A stretch of 42,494 bases of DNA from Ruminococcaceae bacterium UBA7217 (GTDB lineage: Bacteria > Bacillota > Clostridia > Oscillospirales > Acutalibacteraceae). How positions within the stretch are numbered: position 1 is the first letter of the stretch; each line of letters opens with the position of its first letter. Of the stretch, positions 32,907-41,585 are shown piece by piece. The notes below the pieces were generated by a model. The model saw only the letters and a list, made by a program, of their open reading frames with translations. It was not told where the DNA came from and searched no databases. Location: NCBI GenBank assembly GCA_002490425.1, contig DKTZ01000001.1, positions 1 to 42,494 of the forward strand, written 5' to 3'. Both the position numbers and the translations under genes were made by a program.

Positions 32907-33155
32907 TTATACGAAAAGCATTACAACAACGGCAACAAGAGCCAAAATGCAAAACGCCGCAACCAAAATTTTGGTTACAAAATTCATTCTTGCTTCGTTT
33001 GTCTTACCCTTATTTCTGCCGAAGAAAGATTCAGAAGAACCGCCGGAAATAGCACCGAGACCCTGTTCATTACCTTCCTGCTTCATAACAAGAATGATTA
33101 TTACGATTGCCAAGAGTGCAAGAATAACGCCGAAAACTATTTGTACAGGTGTCAT
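32907..33155 (-). CDS. secG: Preprotein translocase subunit SecG
   Basis: This 82-residue membrane protein of the SecYEG channel has two hydrophobic segments (VFGVILALLAIVIIILVM and LVAAFCILALVAVVVMLFV) flanking a conserved Gly/Ser-rich loop, GLGAISGGSSESFFGRN, which is characteristic of SecG. Its ATG follows GGAGG. It is followed by tRNA-Lys and probably cotranscribed with it. Confidence 0.94.
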   Translation of the reverse strand: MTPVQIVFGVILALLAIVIIILVMKQEGNEQGLGAISGGSSESFFGRNKGKTNEARMNFVTKILVAAFCILALVAVVVMLFV

Positions 33156-33194
33156 TTCTCAAACCTCCAAACCTTACATTTTTAACGCCTTGAT

Positions 33195-33223
33195 ATTCTA
33201 TCACAGGTTTACACAAAATGCAA
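33195..33223 (-). promoter_or_regulatory. Promoter of secG
   Basis: TTGCAT (33223-33218) and TAGAAT (33200-33195) lie 17 bases apart on the - strand. Confidence 0.65.
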
Positions 33224-33280
33224 GTCTTTTTTTGAAATTATTACTATTTTTTTGTTATGAATATTTTTTCACTGTCTGTA

Positions 33281-33361
33281 TATAATAATTCTGCAAACAG
33301 AATGTTCAGCGTGCGTTTGCCGAATCTGTTTGTACCGACCTCGTTTGAGGTCGGTTTTTTG
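33281..33361 (+). ncRNA. Candidate small RNA
   Basis: A TATAAT at 33281-33286 is followed by a small hairpin (attctg/cagaat, 33289-33304) and then a strong intrinsic terminator, accgacctc/gaggtcggt with TTTTT (33334-33360), on the + strand. No + strand gene precedes that terminator. The -35 region is poor, so this is only a candidate. Confidence 0.35.
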
Positions 33362-33436
33362 GTTATTACGCGTTTACATAAAATAGAGTTTTGTAGAAAA
33401 CGCATTGCGGCATTTCGTTTGTTCACTCTTACTCCC

Positions 33437-33642
33437 TCAGTCTGCTTCGCAGACAACTCCCTCAATGAGGGAGCGGACAAAACAGAACGGAAAAAGCCGT
33501 TACGTACAAGTAGTGGCTGATGAGTCTCGCCTGCCGGCTCGGTCGGTGCTTCTGCTTTGCAGAGGTGTCCACCGGACACCCGCAACCCTCATCAGCCTGT
33601 AACGTTACCTTTAATTTTCACGGAACGGTGAGGGCACCGTTC
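33437..33642. repeat. Block of short palindromic repeats upstream of secG and after parC
   Basis: Three elements are visible: ctccctcagtctgcttcgca with gacaactccctcaatgaggg (33433-33472), similar to those at 99-137 and 535-578; a larger imperfect palindrome between ggctgatgag and ctcatcagcc (33515-33598); and the perfect hairpin ggaacggtg/caccgttcc (33620-33642). No gene is seen in 33362-33707. Confidence 0.65.
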
Positions 33643-33707
33643 CCTACAAAATACCGTTGCACCTGACAGAGAAATAATGTCGTCTCCTACTCATTGTATA
33701 TTTTAGA

Positions 33708-35951
33708 TTACAGCGTTAACTGTTCGCCTTGGTCTTCTGCGCTGAGGATTGCGCCGGCGCCCGGTAAATTCTTTGTACGGTAGCGCGCAGCTTTAGAAAA
33801 TCTGCCCTCTGTGTACTCAGTAACCTCTTCAACCCTATGGCCTTTTTTAAGAGTCATTACGCTGACGCCCTGACTGTCCTTAGTGGTCTTCGGCGAAATT
33901 GCGCCCGAATTAAAGAGCAAATAACGCCCTGCTGACGAGCGGATTACAAATTCCTTATCCTCGCTTATATAAACCGCCGATACAAGCGGACTTTTGTCAG
34001 AATACGCCTTAATAAGCTTCTTTCTGTTCTGCTTTGTTTCATAAGCGCTCATATCAATTTTAGCTACCTTGCCGTTTTGGAAGAAGAAAAGCATATATCC
34101 CTTATATTCTTTAAGGCAAGCCATTGAAACGGCTGTTTCGCCCTCTTCCATTAAAAGCTTTGAACCGACAAAATCGCCGAGTGCGCTCGCCTTGGTGTCG
34201 TCAAAATCGGCGGCACGGGATTTATAAACCTGACATTTATTCGTAAAGAACAGTAGCTCTGCGGCATTTGTGCTTTCCAAGGAAGATACAATAGCATCGC
34301 CCTCTTTGAGCTTATGCTCTCCGCTCATACGCAGTGACAAAGGCGTAATTTTCTTGAAATATCCCTCTTTTGTAAAGAAAAGATTTACGGGATAATCGGG
34401 CACGGCATCAAGTTCTTCTGCATCATCCTCAATTTCCTCGGAATAGATAATCTCCGTGCGCCTCGGCTTGTCGTACTTTTCGGCAACCTCTTTCAGCTCA
34501 TTTACAATTATCTTCTTAACCCTTGCTTTTGAGGAGAGAATGTCCTCCATATCCTCAATATCACGCCGCAGCTGTTCAATGTCCGCCGTACGCTTTAAAA
34601 TGTATTCACGGTTTAAATGGCGGAGCTTGATTTCCGCAACATATTCAGCCTGAATTTTATCAATGCCGAAGCCTATCATCAAATTCGGCACAACCTCGGA
34701 CTCCTCATCGGTTGAGCGGATTATTTTAATCGCCTTGTCAATATCAAGCAGGATTTTCTGCAAGCCCTCAAGCAAATGCAGCTTGTCCTTGGCTTTCTGC
34801 AAATCGAAATACACTCTGCGGTTTACGCACTCGGTGCGGAATGCAATCCATTCAAGCAAAAGCTCACGCACGCCCAGTACCCGGGGCGTACCCGCTATCA
34901 AGACATTGAAATTACATCCGAATGAATCTTCAAGCGGAGTTGCCTTGTAAAGCTTTTTCATAAGCAAATCGGGGTCTGTACCGCGCTTTAAGTCGATTGT
35001 GATTTTAAGACCCTTTTTGTCGGTTTCGTCACGGATGTCGGAAATTTCCTTTACCTTGCCGCCCTTTGCAAGCTCGATTATCTTATCAATAATCGCTTCG
35101 CTCGTTGTGGTTGCAGGGATTTCATAGACATCTATGCAATTATTTGATTTATCGTAATTGTATTTTGCTCTTATTTTAAAGCTGCCCCTGCCCGTGCGGT
35201 AGATTTCACGCATCAGCTTTTCATCATAAATTATCTGACCGCCGCCTATGAAATCGGGCGCTTTAAGCGTTTCCGTAATGTCAGCGTCGCTGTCTTTTAT
35301 GAGTGCAATAGTTGTATTGCAGATTTCGCCCAAGTTAAACGAGCAGATATTTGACGCCATACCTACGGCAATACCCATATTTGCGTTAACAAGCACTGAC
35401 GGGAAGGTTACGGGGAACAGCGTCGGCTCTTCCATTGTGTTGTCGTAGTTCGGGACAAAATCAACGGTGTCCTTGTCAATATCTCTGAAAAGCTCTGCCG
35501 CAATAGGTGCGAGCTTTGCCTCGGTGTAACGTGAGGCGGCATACTGCATATTTTTTGAATAGGATTTACCGAAGTTGCCCTTTGACTCAACATAAGGGTG
35601 CAATAAACTCTCGTTGCCGCGCGCCAAACGAATCATTGTTTCGTAAATTGCGGCGTCGCCGTGGGGATTCAACTGCATTGTACGGCCGACGATATTCGCG
35701 CTTTTTATTGTTCCGCCGTTCAAAAGCCCCATTTTATACATTGTGTACAGCAATTTTCTGTGCGACGGCTTAAACCCGTCAATTTCGGGAATTGCACGGG
35801 ACATTATAACGCTCATAGCATAAGGCATATAATTGACCTCAAGCGTGTCTATAATATTTTGACTTACAACCTCGCCTGCGCCTGAAATGTGAGCATTTAC
35901 GCTCAATTCGTCATCGGTATGGGTAATTTCCGTTTTCTTCTTTTTAGCCAT
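33708..35951 (-). CDS. parC: DNA topoisomerase IV subunit A
   Basis: This 747-residue type IIA topoisomerase breakage-reunion subunit has an N-terminal MPYAMSVIMSRAIPEIDGFKP, the active-site tyrosine in YAASRYTEAKL (~142), and FVPNYDNTMEEPTLFPVTFP. The C-terminal beta-pinwheel is short, with ITPLSLRMSG and YTEGRFSKAARYR. It acts with the ParE encoded just upstream (15-base gap) to decatenate and relax DNA. The pairing and the ParE features favour topoisomerase IV over gyrase, but the two are close relatives. Confidence 0.92.
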   Translation of the reverse strand: MAKKKKTEITHTDDELSVNAHISGAGEVVSQNIIDTLEVNYMPYAMSVIMSRAIPEIDGFKPSHRKLLYTMYKMGLLNGGTIKSANIVGRTMQLNPHGDAAIYETMIRLARGNESLLHPYVESKGNFGKSYSKNMQYAASRYTEAKLAPIAAELFRDIDKDTVDFVPNYDNTMEEPTLFPVTFPSVLVNANMGIAVGMASNICSFNLGEICNTTIALIKDSDADITETLKAPDFIGGGQIIYDEKLMREIYRTGRGSFKIRAKYNYDKSNNCIDVYEIPATTTSEAIIDKIIELAKGGKVKEISDIRDETDKKGLKITIDLKRGTDPDLLMKKLYKATPLEDSFGCNFNVLIAGTPRVLGVRELLLEWIAFRTECVNRRVYFDLQKAKDKLHLLEGLQKILLDIDKAIKIIRSTDEESEVVPNLMIGFGIDKIQAEYVAEIKLRHLNREYILKRTADIEQLRRDIEDMEDILSSKARVKKIIVNELKEVAEKYDKPRRTEIIYSEEIEDDAEELDAVPDYPVNLFFTKEGYFKKITPLSLRMSGEHKLKEGDAIVSSLESTNAAELLFFTNKCQVYKSRAADFDDTKASALGDFVGSKLLMEEGETAVSMACLKEYKGYMLFFFQNGKVAKIDMSAYETKQNRKKLIKAYSDKSPLVSAVYISEDKEFVIRSSAGRYLLFNSGAISPKTTKDSQGVSVMTLKKGHRVEEVTEYTEGRFSKAARYRTKNLPGAGAILSAEDQGEQLTL

Positions 35952-35966
35952 TTTTCTATCCTCGCC

Positions 35967-37952
35967 TTATGAAAGATCCGTCATATCAATATACTGAATG
36001 CCGTTTTCCGCAATGTAGTCTTTTCTGCCCTGAAGATTATCGCCTAAAAGCAAATCAAATTTGTCGGCTACCGCCTCGGGGTTATAATCAGGCTCAACCT
36101 TAATAAGACGGCGCGTTTTCGGGTTCATTGTGGTCATCCACATCATTTCGGACTCATTTTCACCGAGTCCCTTTGAACGCTGAATTGTATATTTCCTGTC
36201 GCCAATCTCATTGATAGCCTCTGTCTTTTCCTTTTCGGTGTAGCAGAACCAAGTCTCATCTTTCGTATTGATTTCATAAAGCGGAGATTCTGCGATGAAC
36301 ACCTTGCCCTCACGGATTAGTGTGGGCATCAGTCTGTAAATCATTGTCAGAATAAGAGTTCTTATCTGAAAGCCGTCAACATCGGCATCGGTACAGATTA
36401 TAACCTTGCTCCAGCGAAGATTTTCAAGGCTGAACAGCGACAAGTTTTTATTCGCCTTTGCGTTTACCTCAACTCCGCAGCCGAGAACCTTGATAAGGTC
36501 GGTTATAATTTCGGATTTGAATATTTTCGGGTATTCAGCCTTTAAGCAGTTAAGAATTTTACCCCTTACGGGCATAATTGCCTGAAAAGCCGAATCCCTC
36601 GCCTGCTTACAGGCACCGAGAGCAGAGTCGCCCTCTACTATGAAAATTTCTCTTTCATTAACATCTTTTGAACGGCAGTCAACGAATTTTTCAATTCTGT
36701 CGGTCATACTGTTGCTTGACTGTAAGGTTTTCTTAATATTCAGCCTTGTGCTTTCGGCTCTTACTCTTGAACGCATATTTATGAGCACCTGCTCGGCAAT
36801 TTTATCTGCCTCGATTTTATTTTCAATAAAATAAACCTCTAAGCTGTGCTTTAAAAACTCGGTCATTGCCTCTTGAATGAATTTGTTTGTAATCGCTTTT
36901 TTCGTCTGATTTTCATAAGACGTCTGTGTTGAGAACGAGGAAATTACAAGCACTAAGCAATCATCAACGTCCTGGAATGTGATTTTAGAATCTGTTTTCA
37001 AATATTTGCTGTTTGCCTTAAGATAAGCGTCAATTTGCGACACAAAAGCGCTTTTAACCGCCTTTTCAGGCGCTCCTCCGTGCTCCAAAAAGCTTGAATT
37101 GTGATAATACTCTTTAAACTGCACCTTATTTGAAAAGCAAAGAGCAATATTCATTTTCACCTTGTAATCGGGCATATCCGCTCTGTCCCTGCCGCGGCGC
37201 TCCGCCTGCCAGAACTGAATCCCCGAAAAAGCATTGTCCCCGACTATCTCTTTAACATAATCGGTAATGCCGTCCTCATAGCAGTATTCGTATTTTTCAA
37301 ATGAATTAGCGCCCACTTGGTCTTTAAGTATAAATTTAATGCCTGCATTTACAACTGACTGACGCTTAATTGTTTCTTTATAATATTCAAGCGGAATGTT
37401 AATGTCGGTGAATACCTTTAAATCGGGCTTCCAGCGGATTCGTGTGCCTGTATCTCTTTTATTATAATCTTCCCTTTGAAGTTTGCCGACAGGCTCGCCG
37501 CTTTTAAAATTCATTTTGTAGCATAAGCCGTTTTTATGAATTTCAGCCTCCATATATTCCGACGCATACTGCGTAGCGCAAAGTCCCAAGCCGTTAAGAC
37601 CGAGGGAATACTCATACGTTCCGCCGTTATTTGTATTGTATTTACTGCCGGCATACATTTCGCAGAACAGAAGCTCCCAATTGTAGCGGTTTTCTTTTTC
37701 GTTGAAGTCCATGGGCATACCTCTGCCGTGGTCAAGAACCTCTATTGAGCCGTCAAGAAAGCGAGTAACGACAATTTCCTTACCGTATCCCTCTCTTGCC
37801 TCGTCTATTGAGTTGGAAAGTATTTCAAAGACTGCGTGCTCACAGCCCTCAATTCCGTCCGAGCCGAAAATAACCGCAGGTCTTTTACGGACACGGTCGG
37901 CGCCTTTTAATTGGGAAATGCTTTCTTCGGTATATTCTGCTTTTTTAGCCAT
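35967..37952 (-). CDS. parE: DNA topoisomerase IV subunit B
   Basis: This 661-residue GHKL ATPase and TOPRIM subunit has RKRPAVIFGSDGIEG near the N-terminus, the Bergerat Mg2+-binding Asn in ILSNSIDEARE, VLDHGRGMPMD and GLNGLGLCATQYAS. The TOPRIM domain has IVEGDSALGACKQARD, TDADVDGFQIRTLIL and RSKGLGENESEMMW. AAGGATG precedes the ATG. A promoter with an overlapping palindrome lies directly upstream. Confidence 0.94.
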   Translation of the reverse strand: MAKKAEYTEESISQLKGADRVRKRPAVIFGSDGIEGCEHAVFEILSNSIDEAREGYGKEIVVTRFLDGSIEVLDHGRGMPMDFNEKENRYNWELLFCEMYAGSKYNTNNGGTYEYSLGLNGLGLCATQYASEYMEAEIHKNGLCYKMNFKSGEPVGKLQREDYNKRDTGTRIRWKPDLKVFTDINIPLEYYKETIKRQSVVNAGIKFILKDQVGANSFEKYEYCYEDGITDYVKEIVGDNAFSGIQFWQAERRGRDRADMPDYKVKMNIALCFSNKVQFKEYYHNSSFLEHGGAPEKAVKSAFVSQIDAYLKANSKYLKTDSKITFQDVDDCLVLVISSFSTQTSYENQTKKAITNKFIQEAMTEFLKHSLEVYFIENKIEADKIAEQVLINMRSRVRAESTRLNIKKTLQSSNSMTDRIEKFVDCRSKDVNEREIFIVEGDSALGACKQARDSAFQAIMPVRGKILNCLKAEYPKIFKSEIITDLIKVLGCGVEVNAKANKNLSLFSLENLRWSKVIICTDADVDGFQIRTLILTMIYRLMPTLIREGKVFIAESPLYEINTKDETWFCYTEKEKTEAINEIGDRKYTIQRSKGLGENESEMMWMTTMNPKTRRLIKVEPDYNPEAVADKFDLLLGDNLQGRKDYIAENGIQYIDMTDLS

Positions 37953-37982
37953 ATTTTACATCCTTTTTTACAGTAAAAAAAT

Positions 37983-38025
37983 TAAACCGCTAAATATTAT
38001 ACACTATATTTAGCGGTTTAGTCAA
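37983..38025 (-). promoter_or_regulatory. parE-parC promoter overlapped by a 38-bp palindrome
   Basis: On the - strand TTGACT (38025-38020) and TATAAT (38001-37996) lie 18 bases apart. A perfect inverted repeat with 15-base arms (taaaccgctaaatat) and an 8-base centre occupies 37983-38020, so it covers the whole spacer, the -10 box and the likely transcription start. Confidence 0.8.
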
Positions 38026-38135
38026 TATCAATACTACATAGTCACTATTTAAGATAATTTTTGCCAGATGCTTTTTCTTAAACCTTTTAAAAAGTATGAG
38101 TAGCAGCACACTACAAGTCCGATTTTTTCAAATTA

Positions 38136-38582
38136 TCAATCCCATACAATTTCAAAACAGCAAAAGCCCTCCGGAACAAGCGGTCTACAAGAAAACCAAT
38201 CATCTAAATCAAAAACATTTATCTCCTCTGCTCCGTCGGAACACAACCATTCGCAGTTTATAATTTCTTCCAAATCTCTTTTTCTCAAAGATGTGCATAC
38301 TATGATAGAATCTCCAAAAAGCTCCAATACTTTTTTTCCGTTATGCTCAACTATGCCCGTATCATCATGCAAAGCGACACGAACCCATGCCACATTAGGC
38401 ATCACTTCAACCTTTTTAAACGTGTCACATATCTCTGCTAATAAAGGACGGCCGAAACCGCATTGGTTTGGAGCAATAGAATCCTCCGCTTTGTTTTCAC
38501 TGAAAAATTCATCCAGAGTCAATAACGGAAGTCTATTTTCACATTCATTTATAATTTTTATGAACTCATTTAGTTCTATCAC
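38136..38582 (-). CDS. Small acidic protein of unknown function
   Basis: This 148-residue soluble acidic protein is not recognised. It has MIELNEFIKIINECENRLP, then LTLDEFFSENKAEDSIAPNQ, a central WVRVALHDDTGI and a late EEIINCEWLCSDGAEEI, ending in CCFEIVWD. The SIAPNQ style recalls small immunity or SMI1/SUKH-like proteins, but I cannot support that. It is a single gene on the - strand, with no neighbouring toxin. Confidence 0.6.
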   Translation of the reverse strand: MIELNEFIKIINECENRLPLLTLDEFFSENKAEDSIAPNQCGFGRPLLAEICDTFKKVEVMPNVAWVRVALHDDTGIVEHNGKKVLELFGDSIIVCTSLRKRDLEEIINCEWLCSDGAEEINVFDLDDWFSCRPLVPEGFCCFEIVWD

Positions 38583-38642
38583 ATTTTCGCCCCATTTTAT
38601 AATTCTATTGACCTTTAAATTATAACATATATTTTAATCGAA

Positions 38643-38849
38643 TCACTTTTTCCTGCGCTCAACCTTTTTCTTATTACCCTTCTCGTCAACTATATATGTA
38701 TTTTCAAGCTGACCTACAAGGCTTCTTTTAAAGCTGTCGATATATTCACGGCGAAGAAGAGCTTGCTCCTCTTTTTCTTCGGGCGTCAGCTCTTCTGTCC
38801 GTGATTTTCTCGCAAGAAAGTTTATTCTGTCGATTTTGCTCTGCTCCAT
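38643..38849 (-). CDS. DUF896 (YnzC-type) protein
   Basis: This 68-residue protein is of the DUF896 family: KIDRINFLARKSRTEELTPE, then KEEQALLRREYIDSFKRSLV. It is largely helical and charged, and its function is not known. Its start overlaps the copZ stop by one base (TAATG), so it is translated with the copper genes. Confidence 0.88.
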   Translation of the reverse strand: MEQSKIDRINFLARKSRTEELTPEEKEEQALLRREYIDSFKRSLVGQLENTYIVDEKGNKKKVERRKK

Positions 38850-39058
38850 TATTCAATTCCCACTACATCAAAGCCTGTATCGTCAACTGTTTCTCTTATA
38901 ACATCGTCGGAAACATCCTTTGAAAGAGTAAGAACTGCTGTCTTGTTTTCAAGGCTCATTTCAGCATTTTCAACACCTTCAAGCCCCATAAGAGCGGCAG
39001 CCACACGCGCTGTGCAGTGTCCGCATGACATACCTTCGATTTTAACTGTTTTAATCAT
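38849..39058 (-). CDS. copZ: Copper chaperone, HMA domain
   Basis: This 69-residue heavy-metal-associated domain has the Cu-binding motif GMSCGHCTARV. It hands Cu(I) to the ATPase encoded upstream and overlaps that gene's stop by four bases (ATGA). Confidence 0.93.
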   Translation of the reverse strand: MIKTVKIEGMSCGHCTARVAAALMGLEGVENAEMSLENKTAVLTLSKDVSDDVIRETVDDTGFDVVGIE

Positions 39059-41265
39059 AATTTATATCTCCTTAAAAGTAATGAATTTGTGACTACCGTT
39101 ACTGAGGAAAGGCTCATTGCCGCCGCGGCAAACATCGGGTCTAAAAGATTTCCGCCCAGCGCATAAAGAAGTCCTGCCGCAATGGGTATTCCCACCGTAT
39201 TATAGGCAAATGCCCAGAAAAGATTTTGCTTTATCTTGCGAAGCGTTTTCTGCGAAAGCTTAATTGCCTTGTAAAGCGATGTCGTTTCGCTGTTCATAAG
39301 AACGACATCGGCAGACTCAACCGCAACGTCCGTTCCCGAAGCCACCGCCACGCCTACATCGGCTGATACGAGAGCCGGGGCATCGTTTATTCCGTCGCCG
39401 ACCATACAAACCTTTTTACCCTGTTTTTGCAAGTCAATTATAACATTTTGTTTATCTTTAGGCAAGACCTCTGCAAAAACTGTTTTTATTCCTGCAATTT
39501 TTGCTATTGCATTTGCAGTCTTTTTATTGTCGCCCGTAAGCATAACGGTTTCAACGCCTAAACTGTTGAGTAATTTAACTGTTTCGGCGGCATCGTCTTT
39601 CAATACGTCTGCAATAGCTATTGCCCCTGCAAATTCACCGTCAATTGAAATATAGACAACAGTTTTTCCCTCGTCAGAGAGCGGTGCGCCGATTTTTTCT
39701 GTTACTTTTTCGTCTATGCCGTTTTGGTTCATAAGCTCACGGTTGCCGATAAACACCTGCTTGCCGTTTACGGTTGCACTCAGTCCCAGACCCGAAAGAG
39801 CCTCAAAATCTGTGACATCATAATATTCACCGTTATGTTTTTTTACGATAGCCTCTCCCAAAAGGTGTTCGCTGTTTTTTTCCGCAGAGGCGCAATATTT
39901 TAAAAGCTCTTCCTCTGAAATTCCGACAGGCAAAATATCCGTTACCTGTGGGTCGCCTTTTGTCAGTGTTCCCGTTTTGTCGAAAACAACCGTGTCTGCC
40001 TTGCTTAACGCCTCTAACGGCTCGCCGCCCTTAAACAGAATACCGTTTTGAGCGCCCTTGCCCGTTGCAACCATTATCGCTGTTGGCGTTGCAAGCCCTA
40101 ATGCGCAGGGGCAGGCAATAACAAGAACCGAAATAAACACATTAAGACAGAACGAAAAATCCTTGCCTGTAAGTGCCCAAATAACAGCGCTCAAAAGAGC
40201 TATTGCAAACACAGTCGGAACAAAAATGCCGGATATTTTATCTGCCAAAGTGGCTATCGGCGCTTTTGACGCGCCCGCATCTTCAACTGAACGGATAATC
40301 TGCGACAAAACAGTTTCACCGTATGTGGCGGTTACCTCAACCTCAACCGTGCCGTTTTTGTTTATAGTTCCGCCGAAAACAGTGTCACCTGTCTTTTTGC
40401 TTACAGGCATACTTTCGCCCGTTATCATACTTTCATCAACCGATGTGTTGCCTGAAATGACCCTGCCGTCAGCCGCAACGGCACTGCCGGGGACTACTGT
40501 AAAAATATCGCCGATTTGAATTTCAGCAGTCTTTACCGTCATTTTTTTACCGTTTCGCATAACTTCGGTTGTATCGGGAATAAGAGAACGGAGCTTACCT
40601 ACGGCGTCAGTCGTTCTTTTCTTTGAAATTGCCTCAAGCATTTTCCCGATAAGGATAAATGTAATTATCATTCCCGCAGATTCATAATAAAGATGATGGC
40701 TGTGCCCATCATTATCCGCAATTATTTTTGCCGTCATAATAAGACTGTATATAAACGCTGATGATGAACCCATTGCAACGAGCGTATCCATATTCGGATT
40801 TTTATGGAACACTGCACGCACGCCGTTTATGAAAAATTTTCTGCCGGCTATCAGCACGGGTATTACAAGTACCAGCTGAATAAGCGCAAATCTAACCGGA
40901 TTTGAGTCGGGAGAAATTACATTCGGCAATCTTATGCCTATCATGTGCCCCATTGAAATAAAGAAAAGCGGTATTGAGAAAATCAAAGCAACAATTAAAT
41001 TGATTTTTGACATTTTCTCATTTTTTGCGGCATTTTCATTGGCAGTATCTTTATTCTTGACGACCTTAAAGCCTGCACGCACAACAGCCGCCTCAATATC
41101 GGAAAGCTCGCACTGCTTATTTTCATAAATAACAGCGGCTGAATTTGTTGTTAGATTAACCGAAACGCCAAGTACTCCGTTCACCTTGGAAACAGAACGC
41201 TCCACTCCCCGTGAACAGGCGGCGCAGGACATTCCTTCAATTAAAACAGTAGTCTTTTTCTTCAA
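39055..41265 (-). CDS. copA: Copper-exporting P1B-type ATPase
   Basis: This 736-residue Cu+ transporting ATPase has one N-terminal HMA domain with GMSCAACSRG. Membrane helices carry the transport motif ACPCALG. The A-domain has ITGESMPV, the P-domain FDKTGTLTKGD and VGDGINDAPALVSADVG. The usual SEHPL motif of the N-domain reads NSEHLLGEAI, with Leu replacing Pro after the conserved His. C-terminal helices end with NSLLLRRYKL. It should export Cu(I) from the cytoplasm. It heads a copA-copZ-DUF896 operon. Confidence 0.95.
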   Translation of the reverse strand: MKKKTTVLIEGMSCAACSRGVERSVSKVNGVLGVSVNLTTNSAAVIYENKQCELSDIEAAVVRAGFKVVKNKDTANENAAKNEKMSKINLIVALIFSIPLFFISMGHMIGIRLPNVISPDSNPVRFALIQLVLVIPVLIAGRKFFINGVRAVFHKNPNMDTLVAMGSSSAFIYSLIMTAKIIADNDGHSHHLYYESAGMIITFILIGKMLEAISKKRTTDAVGKLRSLIPDTTEVMRNGKKMTVKTAEIQIGDIFTVVPGSAVAADGRVISGNTSVDESMITGESMPVSKKTGDTVFGGTINKNGTVEVEVTATYGETVLSQIIRSVEDAGASKAPIATLADKISGIFVPTVFAIALLSAVIWALTGKDFSFCLNVFISVLVIACPCALGLATPTAIMVATGKGAQNGILFKGGEPLEALSKADTVVFDKTGTLTKGDPQVTDILPVGISEEELLKYCASAEKNSEHLLGEAIVKKHNGEYYDVTDFEALSGLGLSATVNGKQVFIGNRELMNQNGIDEKVTEKIGAPLSDEGKTVVYISIDGEFAGAIAIADVLKDDAAETVKLLNSLGVETVMLTGDNKKTANAIAKIAGIKTVFAEVLPKDKQNVIIDLQKQGKKVCMVGDGINDAPALVSADVGVAVASGTDVAVESADVVLMNSETTSLYKAIKLSQKTLRKIKQNLFWAFAYNTVGIPIAAGLLYALGGNLLDPMFAAAAMSLSSVTVVTNSLLLRRYKL

Positions 41266-41303
41266 GTAATCAACTCCTACTAATTTTGTATGAATTCCTA
41301 TTT

Positions 41304-41331
41304 ATTATATCATACTATTTTTCCTTGTCAA
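41304..41331 (-). promoter_or_regulatory. Promoter of copA-copZ
   Basis: TTGACA (41331-41326) and TATAAT (41309-41304) lie 16 bases apart on the - strand, 39 bases before the copA start. I saw no clear CsoR or CopY operator. Confidence 0.8.
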
Positions 41332-41494
41332 GAATAATTTAACCAAAATTTTACTCAATAATCAAACAAAAAACTCCCCCGCAAAAAGCGGAAAATGTTA
41401 TCAAAATCTCGCATAAAGACAAGGTGCTGAAAAAATTTCTAAAAAGCAAAATATGAATCGTATTATTTTAGTTTTAGAATTTATAAGCTAAAAA

Positions 41495-41534
41495 AATGGA
41501 GCTTTAAGTTGAAAAATCAACTCAAAACTCCATT
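41495..41534 (-). terminator. Terminator of tuf
   Basis: An 18-bp stem (aatggagctttaagttga against tcaactcaaaactccatt, with G-U pairs) is followed by T's on the - strand. The rest of 41266-41585 is A+T-rich spacer with no gene seen. Confidence 0.88.
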
Positions 41535-41585
41535 ATTATTTATTTTGCTTTTGGTCTGCGCGATTTTTTACAGCACCAAAGTTAA

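Noticed and set aside
33437..33642. CRISPR array
   Set aside because: The repeats differ from each other, are palindromic and irregularly spaced, and there are no unique spacers of constant length or cas genes.
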